DNA of 17,147 nt, taken from the NCBI GenBank assembly GCA_013042255.1, contig JABDQK010000330.1:1-17147 (forward strand), in the 5' to 3' direction. The stretch comes from Flavobacteriaceae bacterium (GTDB lineage: Bacteria; Bacteroidota; Bacteroidia; Flavobacteriales; Flavobacteriaceae). Both the position numbers and the translations under genes were made by a program. Below are positions 15,600-17,147 of the stretch, in pieces; the first letter of the stretch is position 1; each line of letters starts with the position of its first letter. Under the pieces are notes generated by a model. That model was not told the DNA's origin and made no database searches. It was given only the letters and a program-made list of their open reading frames with translations.

Positions 15600-16028
15600 A
15601 TGTTTTCTAAAAAGGAATCAAAACAATTACGTCAGCAATTCTGGACCTCCTTCGGAAAATCATTCCCGAGAAAATGGGTTCGCTATAAAACCGGAATTAA
15701 GGGTGTGGCTCTCAAATTCGATTTCGATCTGACGAAAGCTGTGGTAGCTCTTGATCTGGAAGGAATAAGCGAGGAGAGGCACAATTTAATTTGGAATAAA
15801 CTTCTTTCACTTAAGAGAGTCCTCACTGAGGATTATTTACCAGAGGTAATATACAATATTGATTATCAGGTAGATACTAATAAATCGATTTCTCGGATCT
15901 ACGTAGAAAAAGATGGCGTTTGCATCCATAATAAGGAAAGCTGGAAGGATGCAATGTTATTTCTTCAGGAAAAAATGGATCTGTTCGAAGCGTTTTTGGA
16001 TCAATACCGGGAATGGCTGGAAGATTAA
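15600..16028 (+). CDS. DUF4268-domain protein
   Basis: Seen: 142 aa, soluble, with no signal peptide or membrane segment. Features include the N-terminal FSKKESKQLRQQFWTSFGK, a central WVRYKTGIKGVALKFDFD, and a helical, acidic C-terminus ending in REWLED. I recognise the pattern as DUF4268, a small domain found alone in many Bacteroidota and also appended to larger proteins; its fold is thought to be nuclease-related by some annotations, but I see no catalytic motif I can defend here. It starts 1 nt after the ZIP gene and its stop overlaps that of the convergent hemolysin III gene in a shared TTAA. No function is proposed. Confidence 0.8.
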   Translation: MFSKKESKQLRQQFWTSFGKSFPRKWVRYKTGIKGVALKFDFDLTKAVVALDLEGISEERHNLIWNKLLSLKRVLTEDYLPEVIYNIDYQVDTNKSISRIYVEKDGVCIHNKESWKDAMLFLQEKMDLFEAFLDQYREWLED

Positions 16029-16657
16029 AGCACGTCTATATAAATGAGGAACCAATGGCTTACTGCTCCGCCCAGGACAAACAAGTGCCAGATAAAATGG
16101 TTATAAGGAATTTTTCTGATGGCGTAAAAAACTGTTCCCAAAGTATAAAATGCTCCTCCAAGGAACAGAAGAAAAATACCGTCGGTACTGAGTTGTGACC
16201 ATAGGAAGCCGAAATCAAACACGATCAGCCAACCCATTACCAGATAGAGCATAAGCGATAGCCATTCTAATTTTCCGATATAGAATATTTTAAACAGCGT
16301 TCCGGCGATGGCCACCCCCCAAACCACAAAAAATAATGGGATCCCCTGGGAATCACTTAAAGTAATTAGGGCTACAGGGGTATAGGTGCCAGCTATCAAT
16401 ATGTAAATACTAATATGGTCGAGGATTCTTAATTTGCGCTTTATCCTGGGATCATCAACGGCGTGATATACGGTGGATGCCGTAAACAGCAGAATGACAG
16501 ATATACTGTAAATCACCAGGCTTAGGGTAGCCCACGGAACACTGGTCTTATGATTTTCCCACATTATGACAAACCCCAGTAATCCTAGTAGGATGCCCAG
16601 TCCGTGGGAAAGGGTATTTAGCAGTTCTTCTCTGTGATATTTTGTTTTGAGCTGCAA
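16025..16657 (-). CDS. Hemolysin III / PAQR-family membrane protein (YqfA type)
   Basis: Seen: 210 aa with seven likely membrane spans. The family's conserved polar sites are present: ELLNTLSHGLG near the N-terminus, STVYHAVDD in TM2-3, LDHISIYILIAGTYTP in TM3-4, and the C-terminal HFIWHLFVLGGAVSH with two of the likely metal-binding histidines. Length matches the family (about 205-220). Known: the family is named for a Bacillus cereus haemolysin, but most members are PAQR-type integral membrane proteins linked to lipid metabolism and membrane fluidity; toxin activity should not be assumed. It has its own promoter (16725-16755) and converges on the DUF4268 gene with overlapping stops. Confidence 0.92.
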   Translation of the reverse strand: MQLKTKYHREELLNTLSHGLGILLGLLGFVIMWENHKTSVPWATLSLVIYSISVILLFTASTVYHAVDDPRIKRKLRILDHISIYILIAGTYTPVALITLSDSQGIPLFFVVWGVAIAGTLFKIFYIGKLEWLSLMLYLVMGWLIVFDFGFLWSQLSTDGIFLLFLGGAFYTLGTVFYAIRKIPYNHFIWHLFVLGGAVSHWFLIYIDVL

Positions 16658-16724
16658 GTTTAAAAAATTGTGTTACTTGATTGGTTTACTATGCTTTGTA
16701 ATGAGATCTACCTTATTCAAGTTG

Positions 16725-16755
16725 CAAATTTACGAGAGTAATTGTCAAGGAGCAA
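16725..16755 (-). promoter_or_regulatory. Promoter of the hemolysin III gene
   Basis: On the minus strand TTG (16753-16755), a 20-nt spacer and TAAATTTG (16725-16732), an exact TAnnTTTG match with canonical spacing. It leaves a leader of about 60 nt before the ATG at 16657. Confidence 0.7.
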
Positions 16756-16906
16756 CTTACATTAATTACTATTCCGCTATGCTTTTTCGGTCTCACGGTG
16801 TATTTTGAACACATGGGGGTAAAGGGACGAATGTCCCCCGGGGGGAATATTAATCTGACTTGTCAGAAAGGGGCTTTTGCTTCTGTTTCCTCACCCTTTG
16901 GTAAAC

Positions 16907-16922
16907 CAAAAAAGGCGGCGAT
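16907..16922 (-). repeat. Short duplicate of the 5S rRNA 3' end
   Basis: The minus strand reads ATCGCCGCCTTTTTTGG, matching GTCGCCGCCTTTTTG at the 5S 3' end (about 17061-17075) with one substitution and one extra T. It lies about 150 bp past the true 5S end on the same strand. It may be a relic or a chance match of a GC-rich motif next to a T-run. Confidence 0.45.
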
Positions 16923-17022
16923 CTCGTACTAACTGCCCGCCCTTGTATACAAAGTGCTGCATGGATAGATACAGGAAGTAATCACGCCAAGGGCGTGGAT
17001 CGCTTGCTTGAATGTTATCCAT

Positions 17023-17059
17023 AAAAAAACCCTGAAGTAAAATGAATTACTTCAGGGTT
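17023..17059 (-). terminator. Terminator of the rRNA operon
   Basis: On the minus strand a perfect 13-bp stem (AACCCTGAAGTAA / TTACTTCAGGGTT) with a 6-nt loop (17041-17046) leads into a run of T residues (17023-17029). It starts a few nt after the 5S end. Confidence 0.92.
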
Positions 17060-17062
17060 CAA

Positions 17063-17147
17063 AAAGGCGGCGACCTACTCTTCCACTTGGTGTAGCAGTA
17101 CCATCGGCGCTGACGGGCTTAACTTCCCTGTTCGGAATGGTAAGGGG
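17063..17147 (-). rRNA. rrf: 5S ribosomal RNA, 3' part (5' end outside window)
   Basis: The reverse complement holds the conserved 5S loop segment CCGAACAGGGAAGTTAAGCC and then CCGTCAGCGCCGATGGTACTG, AAGAGTAGGTCGCCGCC, in the right order and spacing for domain beta through helix I. About 85 of some 110 nt are visible; the gene continues past the right edge, with the 23S and 16S genes expected further right. The exact 3' end within 17061-17065 is uncertain by a few bases. It marks an rRNA operon read leftward and stopped by the hairpin at 17023-17059. Confidence 0.95.

Larger units (their letters stand above)
16658..17022. other. Gene-free stretch between the hemolysin III gene and the rRNA operon end
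   Basis: About 365 bp with no plausible coding frame and no tRNA-like T-loop. It holds the hemolysin III promoter, small inverted repeats (gggac/gtccc at 16824-16837; tttgg/ccaaa at 16897-16910; cacgcc/ggcgtg at 16983-16997) and a short copy of the 5S 3' end at 16907-16922. The rest shows nothing I can identify. Confidence 0.7.

Noticed and set aside
16025..16657. The hemolysin III gene as a toxin or virulence factor
   Set aside because: The sequence is a typical seven-span PAQR-type membrane protein; haemolytic activity of the family is not a safe inference.
16833..16846. The CCCCCGGGGGG run as a restriction, regulatory or attachment site
   Set aside because: Simple GC run in a gap; nothing nearby pairs with it or suggests a binding protein.
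16658..17022. tRNA gene, small protein or CRISPR in the gap before the 5S gene
   Set aside because: No T-loop consensus, no cloverleaf, no coding frame with a plausible start, and no regularly spaced repeats.

Overview
The window looks like a chromosomal segment of a marine-type Flavobacteriaceae (phylum Bacteroidota). Four things point there. The start-proximal promoters carry the Bacteroidota TAnnTTTG -7 element. Recognisable Shine-Dalgarno sites are almost absent. The protein families include DUF6452/DUF6048, the long-form GAPDH and a Cys-insert ornithine aminotransferase. The gene order mltG-GNAT-dapF//htrA is also familiar from flavobacteria. No genus is claimed. The window holds housekeeping core genome: I see no phage, IS, CRISPR array, toxin-antitoxin pair or defence island.

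Layout, left to right. (1) 1-651: 3' part of an RsmI-like RNA methyltransferase, convergent with the next block. (2) 690-3803, minus strand: an envelope block made of a lysozyme-fold exported protein, mltG, a RimJ/RimL-type acetyltransferase and dapF. The last three overlap as a tight operon (dapF first). (3) 3928-5328: HtrA/Deg serine protease, divergent from dapF and closed by a strong terminator. (4) 5448-6899: a long (483 aa) glyceraldehyde-3-phosphate dehydrogenase with its own promoter. (5) 7039-9335: an exported single-pass coiled-coil membrane protein, a terminator-like hairpin, a GNAT acetyltransferase, trmD and rplS. rplS has its own clear promoter and ends in a bidirectional terminator shared with (6) the ornithine aminotransferase rocD (minus strand). 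(7) 10912-13640: rlmD followed by a lipoprotein (DUF6452) and an exported beta-rich protein (DUF6048), compactly arranged. (8) 13668-14846, minus: an RlmL-type THUMP rRNA methyltransferase, divergent from (9) a ZIP-family metal transporter coupled to a DUF4268 protein. (10) 16025-16657, minus: hemolysin III/PAQR membrane protein whose stop codon overlaps that of the DUF4268 gene. (11) A roughly 400-bp gene-free stretch, then the terminator and 3' end of a 5S rRNA, the distal end of an rRNA operon that enters from the right on the minus strand.

Two functional themes recur. Cell-wall growth and envelope quality control are served by dapF (meso-DAP), mltG (glycan chain release), the lysozyme-like protein and HtrA. 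RNA modification and translation are served by four separate RNA methyltransferases (RsmI-like, TrmD, RlmD, RlmL-like) plus ribosomal protein bL19 and an rRNA operon end. I did not find a convincing undescribed system. The most interesting leads are small: a Cys-rich insert next to the PLP lysine of RocD, the N-terminally extended GAPDH with a changed coenzyme pocket, the conserved but functionally blank coiled-coil protein beside trmD, the terminator pressed against the next start codon, and a short copy of the 5S 3' end in the gene-free region.
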